Shown here one piece after another: positions 52,871 to 62,226 of a stretch of 64,000 bases of DNA. Every line of letters begins with the position of its first letter. Position 1 is the stretch's first letter. The position numbers were made by a program, and so were the translations under genes. Source of the stretch: Sporosarcina oncorhynchi (GTDB lineage: Bacteria > Bacillota > Bacilli > Bacillales_A > Planococcaceae); contig NZ_CP129118.1 of the NCBI RefSeq assembly GCF_033304615.1, forward strand, positions 120,001-184,000, in the 5' to 3' direction. The notes beneath the pieces are model-generated. The model made no database searches, was not told where the DNA came from, and worked only from the letters and a program-made list of their open reading frames with translations.

Positions 52871-53701
52871 ATGGCAGATAATCCGAACGATTTGACTGAA
52901 TATAAAGGAATGAGCCGCCGTACGTTCATGAAGAATACAGGCCTAGTCGCGGGTGGAGTAGTCGGAGGCGGATTACTAGGTGGCCTGTTGACAAACCAAA
53001 TGCAACAGAAGCCGGAAGTCCAGTCCACAACGGAGAGTGGTCAGATCCAAGATGCCCGCGTGTTTTTTAGTCGCGGACAAGACTTTGCTATTTTATCGGC
53101 GGCAACTGAACGTATTTTCCCGAAGGACGATATAGGTCCAGGAGCAATCGAGCTTGGTATTCCGTACTTTATTGACAAACAATTGAGCACAGAGTGGGGT
53201 ATTAATGCAAAAGAATATATGAAAGGTCCATTTGCCGTCTATACGACGAATACGGGCAATCATAATGTCACGAAAAACCAAGATAAACAAGGACCGAACG
53301 CTGAAACACAAGTACCTGCTCCGACACCGCGTTACCAATCGAAAATGACACGAAGTGAAATTTTCGTCACAGGTCTTCGTGAAATGGATAATGTTGCGCA
53401 ACAGGAGTTTGGTGAAAGTTTTGTCAAGCTTACCGGTGAACAGCAAGATGACGTGCTTCGCATGTTCGAGGAAGGGAAAGTCGAATTGAAAGGTATTGGC
53501 TCTAAGAACTTCTTCAATCTGCTTTTGCAAACGACAATTGAAGGCGCGTATGCGGATCCCGTGTATGGTGGAAATAAAAATATGATGGGTTGGAAGATGA
53601 AGGAATACCCGGGCCCACGTGCTAGTTATATGGCTCAAATTGAAGTGGATGAGTTCGTAAAGTTGGAACCACAAAGTTTAAGAAATTATCAAGGTCATTA
53701 A
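52871..53701 (+). CDS. Gluconate 2-dehydrogenase subunit 3-family protein (Tat-exported)
   Basis: A ~276-residue protein with a Tat signal (MSRRTFMKNTGLVAGGVVGGGLLGGLL) and the gluconate 2-dehydrogenase gamma-type domain (ILSAATERIFPKDDIGPGAIELGIPYFIDKQL ...; GGNKNMMGWKMKEYPG). It begins a two-gene operon with the FAD subunit 15 bp downstream, and co-exports it as a folded complex. AAAGGAGGAATTGA precedes the start. Confidence 0.9.
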   Translation: MADNPNDLTEYKGMSRRTFMKNTGLVAGGVVGGGLLGGLLTNQMQQKPEVQSTTESGQIQDARVFFSRGQDFAILSAATERIFPKDDIGPGAIELGIPYFIDKQLSTEWGINAKEYMKGPFAVYTTNTGNHNVTKNQDKQGPNAETQVPAPTPRYQSKMTRSEIFVTGLREMDNVAQQEFGESFVKLTGEQQDDVLRMFEEGKVELKGIGSKNFFNLLLQTTIEGAYADPVYGGNKNMMGWKMKEYPGPRASYMAQIEVDEFVKLEPQSLRNYQGH

Positions 53702-53716
53702 TGGGAGGATATACGT

Positions 53717-55462
53717 ATGGTCACTAAATTAGAAAAAGTGGATGTCGTAGTCGTCGGAACAGGATGGGCGGGTGGCGTTATAGCAGCCGAACTTTCAAAG
53801 GCAGGTTATAAAGTAGTTGCATTGGAACGTGGTAAGAACCAAACGAGAGATGATTACATAGGGGTGAAAGATGAGCTACGTTATACAAACCGCTATGAAA
53901 TGATGCAAAACCTTTCTTCTGAAACAATCACTTCCCGTAATAATTTAGATGAAGTGGCGCTCCCGGTCCGTACGCGGAAAGAAATGATGGCAGGAAATGA
54001 TCTCGGCGGTGGAAGTGTTCACTGGGCGGGTGCATCCTACCGCTGGACTCCGTATGATTATGAAATTCGAAGTAAAACAATTGAGCGTTATGGGGAAGCC
54101 AAAATTCCTGAGGGGATGACGATTCAGGACTGGGGTATCACTTATGATGAAATGGAAAAATACTATGATCGATGGGAGAAAACTGCTGGTATTTCAGGTG
54201 AACCGGATCCGCTTGGACCGAATCGTTCCAGTGATTATCCAAATCCCCCAATGAAAGAATCACCGCCAATAAAATTATTTAAAGAAGCGACTAAGAAACT
54301 AGGCTATCACCCTTATCAAGTAGCAGCGGGCAATTTATCACAGTCGTATACAAACCCTGACGGTGAAGCGATGAATGCATGTATGTATTGTTCGTACTGT
54401 ACACAATACGGGTGTGACTTCGGAGCTAAATCGGATCCGCTTGTTACGGTGCTTCCAACAGCGATGAAGACTGGGAATTTTGAAGCAAGGGTTGGAGCAA
54501 ATGTCCGCCGTGTCCTATATGAAAATGGCAAAGCGACAGGAGTCCTTTATGTGAATACATTGACGGGTGAAGAATATGAACAACCCGCGGATGTAGTTGT
54601 ATTGGCGGCCTTTACTTTCACGAACAACCGCCTTCTCTTATTATCCGGTATCGGAGAGCCGTATGATCCGAAGACGAGAAAAGGTGTTATCGGTCGGAAT
54701 TACAATGGGCAATTCAACATTACATTCCTTGGCGCGCGTGGCTTCTTCAATGAGAAAAAATTCAACTACTATGCAGGTGCAGGTGCATTAGGTGGAGTAA
54801 TCGGGGATTTTGCGGCTGATAACTTTGATCATACGAATGTAGACTTCATTAACGGCGGCGGAATTGAAATGAGGCAATATGGGTCGGGGGCGATTGCGAC
54901 TAACAAAGTGCCAAGTGGGACTCCGGGGTGGGGCGCAGAGTTTAAGAAGAACTCGATTCATTACACTAACAGATCGTTAGTCGTTTGGTACACGTCTGCT
55001 AATATGTCTTGGTGGCATAACTACCTTAGCCTTGACCCAACATATAAGGATGATAATGGTGATCCACTTTTGCGTGCAACGCTCAAATACACTGATCAAG
55101 ACCGAAACATTGCTAAATTTGGTATCGGAAAATGCCGTGAAATAATGGAGGCAATGGGCGCGGATATTGTCGATGAGGATGAAGTGCCAGAAGAGTTCGA
55201 CCACATCTATGATGGTGGACATTACGCAGGTGGCGTTATCATGGGGGCAGATCCTAAAACTTCTGCAGTGAATAACTACTTACAGATGTGGGATGCAGAA
55301 AACATTTTTGTTGTGGGGGCTTCCGCTTTCCCGCAATTCGCAGGACATCATCCGACAGAAACTGTTGGCGCATTGGCTTATCGAGCCGCGGAAGGCATTG
55401 AAAAGTATTTGAAGAATGGCGGTCTATTGGTCACACGCAAAGAAGTTGGCAGTCATGTGTGA
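53717..55462 (+). CDS. GMC-family dehydrogenase, FAD subunit
   Basis: A 581-residue flavoprotein. The N-terminal dinucleotide-binding motif VVVVGTGWAGGVIAAELSKAG (GxGxxG), central GGSVHWAGASYRW and the C-terminal active-site region QFAGHHPTETVGALAYRAAE are all typical. The last contains the catalytic His of GMC oxidoreductases. A Cys-rich segment CMYCSYCTQYGCDFG suggests an Fe-S or disulfide site. It is exported with its Tat partner and oxidises a sugar or polyol at the membrane. No cytochrome subunit is adjacent. Confidence 0.92.
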   Translation: MVTKLEKVDVVVVGTGWAGGVIAAELSKAGYKVVALERGKNQTRDDYIGVKDELRYTNRYEMMQNLSSETITSRNNLDEVALPVRTRKEMMAGNDLGGGSVHWAGASYRWTPYDYEIRSKTIERYGEAKIPEGMTIQDWGITYDEMEKYYDRWEKTAGISGEPDPLGPNRSSDYPNPPMKESPPIKLFKEATKKLGYHPYQVAAGNLSQSYTNPDGEAMNACMYCSYCTQYGCDFGAKSDPLVTVLPTAMKTGNFEARVGANVRRVLYENGKATGVLYVNTLTGEEYEQPADVVVLAAFTFTNNRLLLLSGIGEPYDPKTRKGVIGRNYNGQFNITFLGARGFFNEKKFNYYAGAGALGGVIGDFAADNFDHTNVDFINGGGIEMRQYGSGAIATNKVPSGTPGWGAEFKKNSIHYTNRSLVVWYTSANMSWWHNYLSLDPTYKDDNGDPLLRATLKYTDQDRNIAKFGIGKCREIMEAMGADIVDEDEVPEEFDHIYDGGHYAGGVIMGADPKTSAVNNYLQMWDAENIFVVGASAFPQFAGHHPTETVGALAYRAAEGIEKYLKNGGLLVTRKEVGSHV

Positions 55463-55478
55463 ATGAATGGCATACCTT

Positions 55479-55509
55479 AACACACTCGTTTTCGTTCGAG
55501 TGTGTTTTT
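55479..55509 (+). terminator. Terminator after the GMC dehydrogenase operon
   Basis: ACACACTCG / CGAGTGTGT stem with an 8-nt loop followed by TTTTTC. Confidence 0.9.
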
Positions 55510-55582
55510 CTCTGGGGAAATAATCGTGTCGTCGTATCATATACTGAGTGAAGGTGGCGTAAGGAAGGGGATAGTATGTCAT

Positions 55583-56389
55583 ATGCCAACTATAGGGCTA
55601 CTGCTAACCGGACATTTGTCATGGAACTGGCTACTATTAGGAAGCTTGGTTTTTGTAGTTGGATGTTATTTATTTTTAGTTAATAAACAAACCGAACTCA
55701 GATTGACTAGCCAACAACCAATCGTTTTTATTGTTGGAATTGTTCTTTCCTATATCATCATCGGAAGCCCTCTAGCTGTCATTAGCTATCTATCTTTCAG
55801 CTTGCACATGTTGCAAATGAGTATCCTGTATTTCATCATCCCACCACTTCTCTTACTCGGTATTCCACTGTCGCTTTATCAAAAGCTATTGTCTATTCCG
55901 ATAGTCCATAAGTTTCCTCGTATTCGACATGCTTCTAGAACCTTCCTCTACCTATTCGCAGTGCTGTTTTTGCTGTATCATTTGCCATTCCTGCTAACTG
56001 TTTTAGTGAAAACACCTATTCTAAAGAGTTTATATTTATTTATATTGTTCCTCCTATCCTTTGGCATGTGGTGGCCGATGGTTTCGCCGGATCCTCAACA
56101 AAGGCTGCCTGTTGCTGAAATGAAGCGCTATGCCATGACTAGTGGGTATATCCTTCTTCCTGCCTGCCTTTTATTCATACTAACCGCCTTTATGGATGCC
56201 GGAAATAATCCGTTGCTAAATCAACTTGTCGTCCATTTATGTCTGCCTCCTGACTTAGGAGCTTCAGATGTATTGCCATCGCCATTCAACACGAAATACG
56301 ATCAGGCGCTGTCCGGATTCCTTATGCTCGGGTTGCACAAAGCCAGTTTGGTCATGGTCGTGAAACTTGAAGGAAAAGTGCAGGAATAA
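55583..56389 (+). CDS. CtaG-family membrane protein (cytochrome c oxidase assembly-like)
   Basis: The start is placed at ATG 55583 (MPTIGLLLTGHLSWNW). The ~268-residue product has seven helices and the CtaG_Bacillus-type pattern (HMLQMSILYFIIPPLLLLGIPLSLY, LFLLYHLPFLL, MWWPMVSPDP...). CtaG proteins are needed for caa3 oxidase assembly or copper handling. The gene is separated from the oxidase genes expected in Bacillus. Whether it acts on an oxidase or is a copy is unknown. Confidence 0.85.
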   Translation: MPTIGLLLTGHLSWNWLLLGSLVFVVGCYLFLVNKQTELRLTSQQPIVFIVGIVLSYIIIGSPLAVISYLSFSLHMLQMSILYFIIPPLLLLGIPLSLYQKLLSIPIVHKFPRIRHASRTFLYLFAVLFLLYHLPFLLTVLVKTPILKSLYLFILFLLSFGMWWPMVSPDPQQRLPVAEMKRYAMTSGYILLPACLLFILTAFMDAGNNPLLNQLVVHLCLPPDLGASDVLPSPFNTKYDQALSGFLMLGLHKASLVMVVKLEGKVQE

Positions 56390-56393
56390 GAAA

Positions 56394-56440
56394 ACAAAAC
56401 CGCTGATCGGAACCATTCCGGGCAGCGGTTAGTATAGGTT
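56394..56440. terminator. Terminator between the ctaG-like gene and phnA
   Basis: AACCGCTG / CAGCGGTT stem with flanking A/T tracts. It lies between convergent genes. Confidence 0.75.
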
Positions 56441-56777
56441 AAATCTTCTTGACGAATTCAGTTTTCAATTGCATCTGACCGAAACCGTCGATCTTGCAAT
56501 CGATGTCATGATCACCATCAACTAGTTTGATGTTTTTCACGCGTGTTCCCATCTTGACGACATTGGAACTGCCTTTCACTTTCAAGTCTTTAATGACGGT
56601 AATTGTATCGCCGTCCTTCAAGACGTTTCCATTTGAATCGCGGTATACTTTTTCTTCCTGTTCTTCCACTTCAGATGCTGCTGTCCATTCATATGCACAT
56701 TCAGGGCAGACAAACTGATTGCCATCTTCATATGTGTATTCCGAATTACATTTTGGGCAATTTGGTAAAGTACTCAT
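56439..56777 (-). CDS. PhnA-type zinc ribbon protein (YjdM-like)
   Basis: A 112-residue protein. The N-terminal zinc ribbon ([25 protein letters not shown], two CxxC pairs) is followed by a PhnA_C domain with [37 protein letters not shown]. It was named for phosphonate utilisation in E. coli, but members are widely present without phn genes. It sits alone here. GGAGGAAT precedes the start. Confidence 0.92.
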   Translation of the reverse strand: MSTLPNCPKCNSEYTYEDGNQFVCPECAYEWTAASEVEEQEEKVYRDSNGNVLKDGDTITVIKDLKVKGSSNVVKMGTRVKNIKLVDGDHDIDCKIDGFGQMQLKTEFVKKI

Positions 56778-56929
56778 AAGCAGATTCCTCCATCCAATAG
56801 TATCCTATCTACTATATCAAATAAATCGAATAAGCCAAGTCGTCCGGAAAAGAAGAGGGCAGATGTGCAAGGAAGTGTGAATGAATTTGTATGAAACGAT
56901 AATCTTTGGTATATTATAAGCAATATGGA

Positions 56930-57171
56930 ATCAGAGATGTGGCCTAGTAGATGGAAATTGTGAACCAGAAAGTATAGCGACTTGCTGAGAGCTATACCAC
57001 CGCTTTTCATTGAACCCTACCACGGAGATGTTATGTAAACATAACCGAGTCGTTTTCGTTACTAAACGTCCGAGGGCTTATGATCGTCAATCATCATAGG
57101 CTAAACGAAGGTGGTACCACGTCTATCCAGCACAAAGACGTCCTTATTTGAGGGACAGCTTTGTGCTTTTT
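56930..57171 (+). promoter_or_regulatory. T-box leader (tRNA-Pro-responsive) of proS
   Basis: A ~240-nt leader with the conserved T-box AAGGTGGTACCACG (57108-57121). Upstream are a Stem I region with GAGAGC and a specifier loop containing GAACCCTACC; CCT is the most likely Pro codon. A terminator (AGCACAAAG / CTTTGTGCT then TTTTT, 57129-57171) follows. Uncharged tRNA-Pro binding should prevent termination and raise proS expression. Confidence 0.9.
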
Positions 57172-57195
57172 ACTATGTTTAGGGAGGAAATTAGT

Positions 57196-58632
57196 GTGAG
57201 CAATCAGCAAAACGATTTTTCAAAATGGTATATTGATACGATTCAGAAGGCAGATTTGATGGATTACACACCAGTCCGCGGCTGTATCGCATTCAAACCG
57301 GATGGGTACGAAATTTGGGAGCATATCCAGGATGAGATGAACAAACGCTTTAAAGAAACAGGTCACCGAAATGCATACTTCCCGATGTTAATTCCTGAAT
57401 CATTCTTTGAGAAGGAAAAGGATCATATCGAAGGGTTTTCACCTGAACTGCCATGGGTTACGGAAGCGGCAGGCGAAAAGCTGGAAGAGCGTTTGGCACT
57501 TCGTCCGACGTCTGAAACAATGATCGGTCATTTGTATTCGGATTGGATTAAGAGCTACCGCGACTTGCCGGTATTAATTAACCAATGGGCAAACGTGTTC
57601 CGTTGGGAGAAGAAGACATTGCCATTCATCCGTACATCAGAATTTTTATGGCAAGAAGGGCATACAGCACATGTTGACGAAGAGGAAGCACGTGCAGAAA
57701 CGATGCAAATGTTGAACATTTATAAAGAAGTTGTTGAGGAATTGTTGGCGATTCCTGTCTATGACGGTCAGAAGACGCCTTCAGAACGTTTTGCGGGTGC
57801 GGTTGATACGTATTCCATCGAAGCGATGATGAAGGACGGGAAGGCCGTTCAAGCGGGTACATCACACTACTTAGGAACGAAATTTGCTGAAGCATTCGAC
57901 ATCAAGTATTTGACGAAAGAAAACCGACATGAATTCGTCCATACAACATCATGGGGTACGTCTACACGTCTGATTGGTTCTGTCATTATGGTTCACGGTG
58001 ACGAGCAAGGGTTAGTGTTGCCGCCACGTGTAGCACCGACACAAGTTGTGCTCATCCCGGTTGGTCCGTGGAAGAAAAACCCTGCCATCATGGAGAAGCT
58101 TGACGCGATTTTCAAAGAATTGAAAGCAAAAGGCATCCGTGTACGGTTGGATGATTCCGATCAATCCCCTGGGTATAAGTTTAATGAGTGGGAACTAAAA
58201 GGTGTTCCTGTCCGCGTTGAACTCGGACCACGGGATCTTGAGAATGACCAGGCGCTAATGAAAGCACGTGACGCAGATGAGAAAGTCGCTGTCGATTTGG
58301 CGAAATTGGTTGAGAGCATCGAGCAGGAACTGCAAACAATGCAAACACGCTTGCTTGAAAAGGCGCGCGCATTCCGTGCGGAGCATTCGCATACACATAT
58401 CGACACATTGGATGAGTTGAAAAAGCATATTGGTGATTCATCTGACAAAGGTGAAATCCCAGGATGGATTTTAGCTGGCTGGTGTGGCGATGATGATTGT
58501 GAAGAGCATGTGAAGGAAGAGACGAAATTTACGACACGTAATATTCCGTTCAACCCTCCAGCTGAAAAGTCGGCATGCATTAATTGTGGGAATGATGCGA
58601 AGCACACTGTGTGGTTTGCAAGAGCTTACTAA
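57196..58632 (+). CDS. proS: Prolyl-tRNA synthetase, archaeal/eukaryotic-type
   Basis: GTG start 57196 with GGGAGG upstream, directly after the T-box terminator. A 478-residue class II enzyme: motif 1-like HIQDEMNKRFKETGHRNAYFPML, motif 2 VFRWEKKTLPFIRTSEFLWQEGHTAH, motif 3-like TSWGTSTRLIGSVIMVHGD, anticodon domain (VLIPVGPW onward), and a C-terminal zinc-binding domain (CGDDDCEEH, CINCGND). This is the ~480-residue archaeal-type ProRS, not the ~565-residue bacterial form with the INS editing domain found in most bacteria. It charges tRNA-Pro. Confidence 0.95.
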   Translation: MSNQQNDFSKWYIDTIQKADLMDYTPVRGCIAFKPDGYEIWEHIQDEMNKRFKETGHRNAYFPMLIPESFFEKEKDHIEGFSPELPWVTEAAGEKLEERLALRPTSETMIGHLYSDWIKSYRDLPVLINQWANVFRWEKKTLPFIRTSEFLWQEGHTAHVDEEEARAETMQMLNIYKEVVEELLAIPVYDGQKTPSERFAGAVDTYSIEAMMKDGKAVQAGTSHYLGTKFAEAFDIKYLTKENRHEFVHTTSWGTSTRLIGSVIMVHGDEQGLVLPPRVAPTQVVLIPVGPWKKNPAIMEKLDAIFKELKAKGIRVRLDDSDQSPGYKFNEWELKGVPVRVELGPRDLENDQALMKARDADEKVAVDLAKLVESIEQELQTMQTRLLEKARAFRAEHSHTHIDTLDELKKHIGDSSDKGEIPGWILAGWCGDDDCEEHVKEETKFTTRNIPFNPPAEKSACINCGNDAKHTVWFARAY

Positions 58633-58651
58633 GAATTGAAGAGGAGGTCCC

Positions 58652-58690
58652 TTATTTAGCTGCTTTCGGCTAGGTAGGGGGCTTTTTTAT
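58652..58690 (+). terminator. Terminator after proS
   Basis: A GTCCC/GGGGG-type stem around TTATTTAGCTGCTTTCGGC is followed by GCTTTTTTATT. Confidence 0.65.
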
Positions 58691-58707
58691 TGTCATAAAG
58701 TGGATGA

Positions 58708-58791
58708 GTGGTGATAGATCGCGGTTGAGCGGTGATAGAGGATCGGTAAGCGGTGATGGAAAGCCCATAAGCGGTGATAGCCTAGATGCGA
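58708..58791. repeat. 21-bp-period tandem array D (4 to 5 units)
   Basis: GTGGTGATAG (58708), GCGGTGATAG (58729), GCGGTGATGG (58750) and GCGGTGATAG (58771) begin exactly 21 bp apart, and a weak fifth starts at 58792. TTGAGCGG at 58724-58731 is the complement of the CCGCTCAA core of arrays A and E. Confidence 0.85.
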
Positions 58792-59042
58792 GCGTTACTG
58801 AGGGATAATTAGAGCAACAAACGGTCGGGGGTATTCAATCCTTTGTTTGAGGATCTAATCTTTCGACTGATATAGCCAACGAGGTATAGAACGTTGTAAA
58901 TGTCAAATGGAAACATGGTAATTGTTCCTTAATTTCTTTAATTTGCCACAAAGTTGTTTCGGAATTAGATAAGTTTGTAGATTATATAGATAACCAATAG
59001 TTTGATAGATAGACTGAAGGTATAGAAAAGGAGGTATTAGAA

Positions 59043-60011
59043 ATGAGAAAAACATCTACACTCGTTCTAGGATTCCTATTAGTTGTCGCGTTTGCAATGA
59101 TTGGTGCGATGGCGTATCAGCTAAAGGCCAACAAAGAAGCAACGAACGACAGCGGAGCACCAATTGAAGAAACACCGACACAAGTAGCGGGCATTGTACA
59201 TAATCCACCATCTTTGGATGATGTACCGGACGGCCCATTGGGAGAAGCCATTTTACGTGGTTATGAATTAACGAATGACACATCGAACGTCTTAAGAAGT
59301 GAGGCGGCAACTACTGCAGACGGTGAAGCACGAGTCAATGAACTGTCATGTACAAGCTGTCACGCAGGAGCAGGTATGGATGAAGAAGTATCTTCCTTAG
59401 TCGGAATGGCTTCGGTTTATCCGATGTACATTGGTCGTTCTGGCCAGATTGTCACATTGGAAGAACGTATCAACGGTTGTATGGTAAGAAGTATGGACGG
59501 ACAGAAATTTGCGGATGACGACGAAGATCTAGACGCAATGGTCGCTTATTTGGCGTACATTTCTGAAGGCATTCCCGTAGGTGCGGAATTACCTTGGCGC
59601 CATTTAAGCAATATGGATGATGTGCCGGTTCCTAGTATTGCTGATGGGGAAGAATTGTATCAGAAATCATGTATTGCTTGTCACGCCGCTGACGGTTCAG
59701 GAACAGGTTCTAATACAGGACCAGCTTTATGGGGCGAAGGTTCATTTAACGACGGTGCGGGTATTGCAAGAATGTCGAAAATGGCTGGTTATATCCAGAA
59801 CAACATGCCGATTGGCGCAGCAGGCACATTGACTGACCAAGAATCGAGTGATTTGGCTGCATACATCCTTTCGCAAGACCGTCCTGAATGGAAAAACCAT
59901 GCTAAAGATTGGCCGCATGGTGGACGTCCTTCCGATATTATGACGAAGGATAAGCGTGACGCCATTAAAGACGGTACAATTGATTGGAATGAAGTGCTCG
60001 GCAAGAATTAA
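59043..60011 (+). CDS. tsdA: TsdA-like diheme cytochrome c (thiosulfate dehydrogenase/tetrathionate reductase family)
   Basis: A 322-residue protein with an N-terminal membrane anchor or signal (about 5-26) and two c-type heme motifs, CTSCH (about 104-108) and CIACH (about 211-215). Between them lies INGCMVRSMDGQKF, matching the TsdA segment whose Cys is a heme ligand. Also TsdA-like are PALWGEGSFNDGAGIARM and AAYILSQDRPEW. These enzymes join two thiosulfates into tetrathionate. Strong GGAGG lies upstream. The substrate cannot be proven from sequence. Confidence 0.82.
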   Translation: MRKTSTLVLGFLLVVAFAMIGAMAYQLKANKEATNDSGAPIEETPTQVAGIVHNPPSLDDVPDGPLGEAILRGYELTNDTSNVLRSEAATTADGEARVNELSCTSCHAGAGMDEEVSSLVGMASVYPMYIGRSGQIVTLEERINGCMVRSMDGQKFADDDEDLDAMVAYLAYISEGIPVGAELPWRHLSNMDDVPVPSIADGEELYQKSCIACHAADGSGTGSNTGPALWGEGSFNDGAGIARMSKMAGYIQNNMPIGAAGTLTDQESSDLAAYILSQDRPEWKNHAKDWPHGGRPSDIMTKDKRDAIKDGTIDWNEVLGKN

Positions 60012-60027
60012 TTCATTAGTATGCATA

Positions 60028-60068
60028 AAAATCCTCCCGACGATATTACTGGTCGGGAGGATTCTTTT
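60028..60068. terminator. Bidirectional terminator between tsdA and the alaX-like gene
   Basis: AATCCTCCCGAC / GTCGGGAGGATT stem with a 10-nt loop, and T/A tracts on both flanks (ATAAA..., CTTTTAATT). Confidence 0.88.
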
Positions 60069-61260
60069 AATTAAGGATGCTGGATTCCATTAAATTGGCA
60101 AGGTCAACAACAGAGATCGTTTTTTCTCCGCCACCTTGAACAAACGTATCATTGCCACCGCCTTTGCCATTAATAGTAGGCAGAACGGTTGCAGACACCA
60201 TTTTCATGCTGGCAGTAGCAGACACGCCTCGGGCTGCTACAAATTGAAGTTTGTCTTCGTTTTCGGCGGCGAGAAGCGCAATGACTGAATCATTTCCTTC
60301 TCCGACAAGCAGACGTGCTAATTGTTGAAGTTCCTGCACAGTACGATGTGTGAAGGTGGCCTTTACAATCGAATCTGTTTGCTCAGCCAACAATTCTTTC
60401 GCCTCGTATGTCAACAGATTTTCCTTCGCATCAACCAATGCTTTTTCAGCAATTCGATTTGATTCAAGGAGTTTCTCAATAGCGGTTGCGATGCCATCTT
60501 CTGGTGCGCTTAACAACTTTGAAGCGGCAGACAGTTCTTCGTGTTTCCGGTGCAGTTGCTGAAGAATACGGTTGCCACAAGCAAATTGTACGCGGACTTT
60601 CCGTTTCTGTTTTTCTGTCGAAATGATTTTCAACAAACCGATTTCACTTGTCGAGTCCGGGTGTGTCCCACCACAGCCGTTGTAGTCAAACTCAGGGATG
60701 ATGACAAGACGGATTTCGTCGGTGACAGATGGTTGTTTACGTAAATTATAATTTTTCAGTTCATCTTCTGTAATGAAAGTCGTTTCAATGGGACGGTTTT
60801 CGAGAATAATTTGATTTGCTAGATTCTCGGCAGCTGTCAATTGCTGTTGTGAAATATTTTCTACGTCAAGATCAATGGAGACAAGGCCTTTGCCCAAATG
60901 GAAGCTGATTGTTGGAAACCCGAACAGTTCAACAAACGCAGCCGTCAAAATATGCTGACCTGCGTGTTGCTGCATATGATCGAAGCGGCGTTCCCAATCG
61001 ATTAAACCTTCCACTTCATCTTTTGAATGAAGTGCACTTTCAAGAAAGTGACGGATTTCTCCATCGAACTCCTCGACATCCGTGACAGCAATCCCGTCAA
61101 TTGTGCCCGTATCGTGGGGCTGTCCTCCACCCGTCGGATAGAAAGCGGTATTGTCGAGTACGGCATAAGGTCTCCCTTGTTCATCAGTACCGGTATGTAA
61201 AATACGGGAAGTGAATGTTTGTCGATAGGCGTCTTTGTAATAGATTCGGTCTTTTAACAT
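60067..61260 (-). CDS. Alanyl-tRNA editing protein AlaX (long form with DHHA1)
   Basis: A 397-residue trans-editing protein. An AlaRS-like editing domain has zinc/substrate motifs HMQQHAGQHILTAAF (HxxxH) and YNGCGGTHPDS (CxxxH). The C-terminal DHHA1 domain has TINGKGGGNDTFVQGGG. It removes mischarged Ser/Gly from tRNA-Ala. AAGGGGACGAAAAT precedes the ATG. The length fits AlaX-L. Confidence 0.9.
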   Translation of the reverse strand: MLKDRIYYKDAYRQTFTSRILHTGTDEQGRPYAVLDNTAFYPTGGGQPHDTGTIDGIAVTDVEEFDGEIRHFLESALHSKDEVEGLIDWERRFDHMQQHAGQHILTAAFVELFGFPTISFHLGKGLVSIDLDVENISQQQLTAAENLANQIILENRPIETTFITEDELKNYNLRKQPSVTDEIRLVIIPEFDYNGCGGTHPDSTSEIGLLKIISTEKQKRKVRVQFACGNRILQQLHRKHEELSAASKLLSAPEDGIATAIEKLLESNRIAEKALVDAKENLLTYEAKELLAEQTDSIVKATFTHRTVQELQQLARLLVGEGNDSVIALLAAENEDKLQFVAARGVSATASMKMVSATVLPTINGKGGGNDTFVQGGGEKTISVVDLANLMESSILN

Positions 61261-61313
61261 ATTTTCGTCCCCTTATAAAAATTGTTTACGATAAGTGTAC
61301 ACCAAAATGGAAA

Positions 61314-61342
61314 AAGCTTCTCACTATTTCAGTGAGAAGCGT
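61314..61342 (-). terminator. Terminator overlapping the end of the 61324 gene
   Basis: GCTTCTCAC / GTGAGAAGC stem with a 7-nt loop. On the minus strand it is followed by TTTTTCC. Confidence 0.8.
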
Positions 61343-61683
61343 CGATCATTTTTTGGGAATAAACTTACCATCCGCTGAATCAATTTATCGTATTCCTCTT
61401 TCCAAAGATGCCTCATCGCTAACGTGAGGAAAAGTAAGGAGACGAGCAAAATTGATGAAACGATTATCACCACTCTGAAAAACAGCAACTCCTGCAATCC
61501 ACCAAGCCCTTTTGAAATAATAAAGCTACTGAGCAATGTGATCGCTGCTATTGGAATGAGCTGAATGAATACATCATAATTCCTGTTTTTCAGGAACCGC
61601 ATGATAAAGGGAGTTATAAATCCGATTAAGAGAATATAAGTGATAATGATCATTGTATTCAAGAAAATCATAAAAGTGTCCAT
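61324..61683 (-). CDS. Small membrane protein, function unknown
   Basis: The ATG at 61683 has GGAGG 7 bp upstream. The ~119-residue product has three hydrophobic segments (about 6-26, 42-60 and 66-90) and a basic C-terminus (FPKNDRRFSLK). Its stop codon lies inside the terminator hairpin. I do not recognise the family. Confidence 0.72.
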   Translation of the reverse strand: MDTFMIFLNTMIIITYILLIGFITPFIMRFLKNRNYDVFIQLIPIAAITLLSSFIISKGLGGLQELLFFRVVIIVSSILLVSLLFLTLAMRHLWKEEYDKLIQRMVSLFPKNDRRFSLK

Positions 61684-61800
61684 ATTCAAGCCTCCTAACT
61701 AGCTACCTAAACAATCTATACCCGAAGTCGGCAATAAATATTCATAAATGGTGAGAAGGAAGGGGTATCCTAGTATATGCAAGTCGGTGAAAAAGCGATT

Positions 61801-62219
61801 CGCTCAACATGGAGCAGAACCGCTCAAGTTACTATGGAATCCGCTCAAGTTGCTATGGAATCCGCTCAACATGGGGCAGAAACCGCTCAAGTTACTATGC
61901 GATCCGCTCGACATGGAGCAGAAAGCGCTCAAGTTGCTATGGAATCCGCTCAACCTGGCGCAGAAACCGCTCAAGTTGCTATGAGATCCGCTCAACCTGG
62001 GTCAGAAAACCGCTCAAGTTGCTATGGAATCCGCTCAACCTGGGTCAGAAACCGCTCAAGTTGCGATGGAATCTGCTCAACCTGGGTCAGAAACCGCTCA
62101 AGTTGCTATGAGATCCGCTCAACATGGCGCAGAAACCGCTCAAGTTGCTATGGAATCTGCTCAACATGGAGCAGAAACCGCTCAAGTTGCTATGGAATCC
62201 GCTCAACCTGGGGCAGAAC
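61801..62219. repeat. 21-bp-period tandem array E (about 20 units, alternating A/B)
   Basis: Units starting with CCGCTCAA repeat with 21-bp spacing from 61820 to 62199 (one unit is 22). They alternate mostly between type A (CCGCTCAAGTTGCTATGG) and type B (CCGCTCAACCTGGGGCAG or CCGCTCAACATGGAGCAG), giving a 42-bp super-repeat; A occurs twice in a row at 61820/61841. All three plus frames are open through most of it, as in array A. None shows a credible start. Confidence 0.94.
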
Positions 62220-62226
62220 ATCTCCG

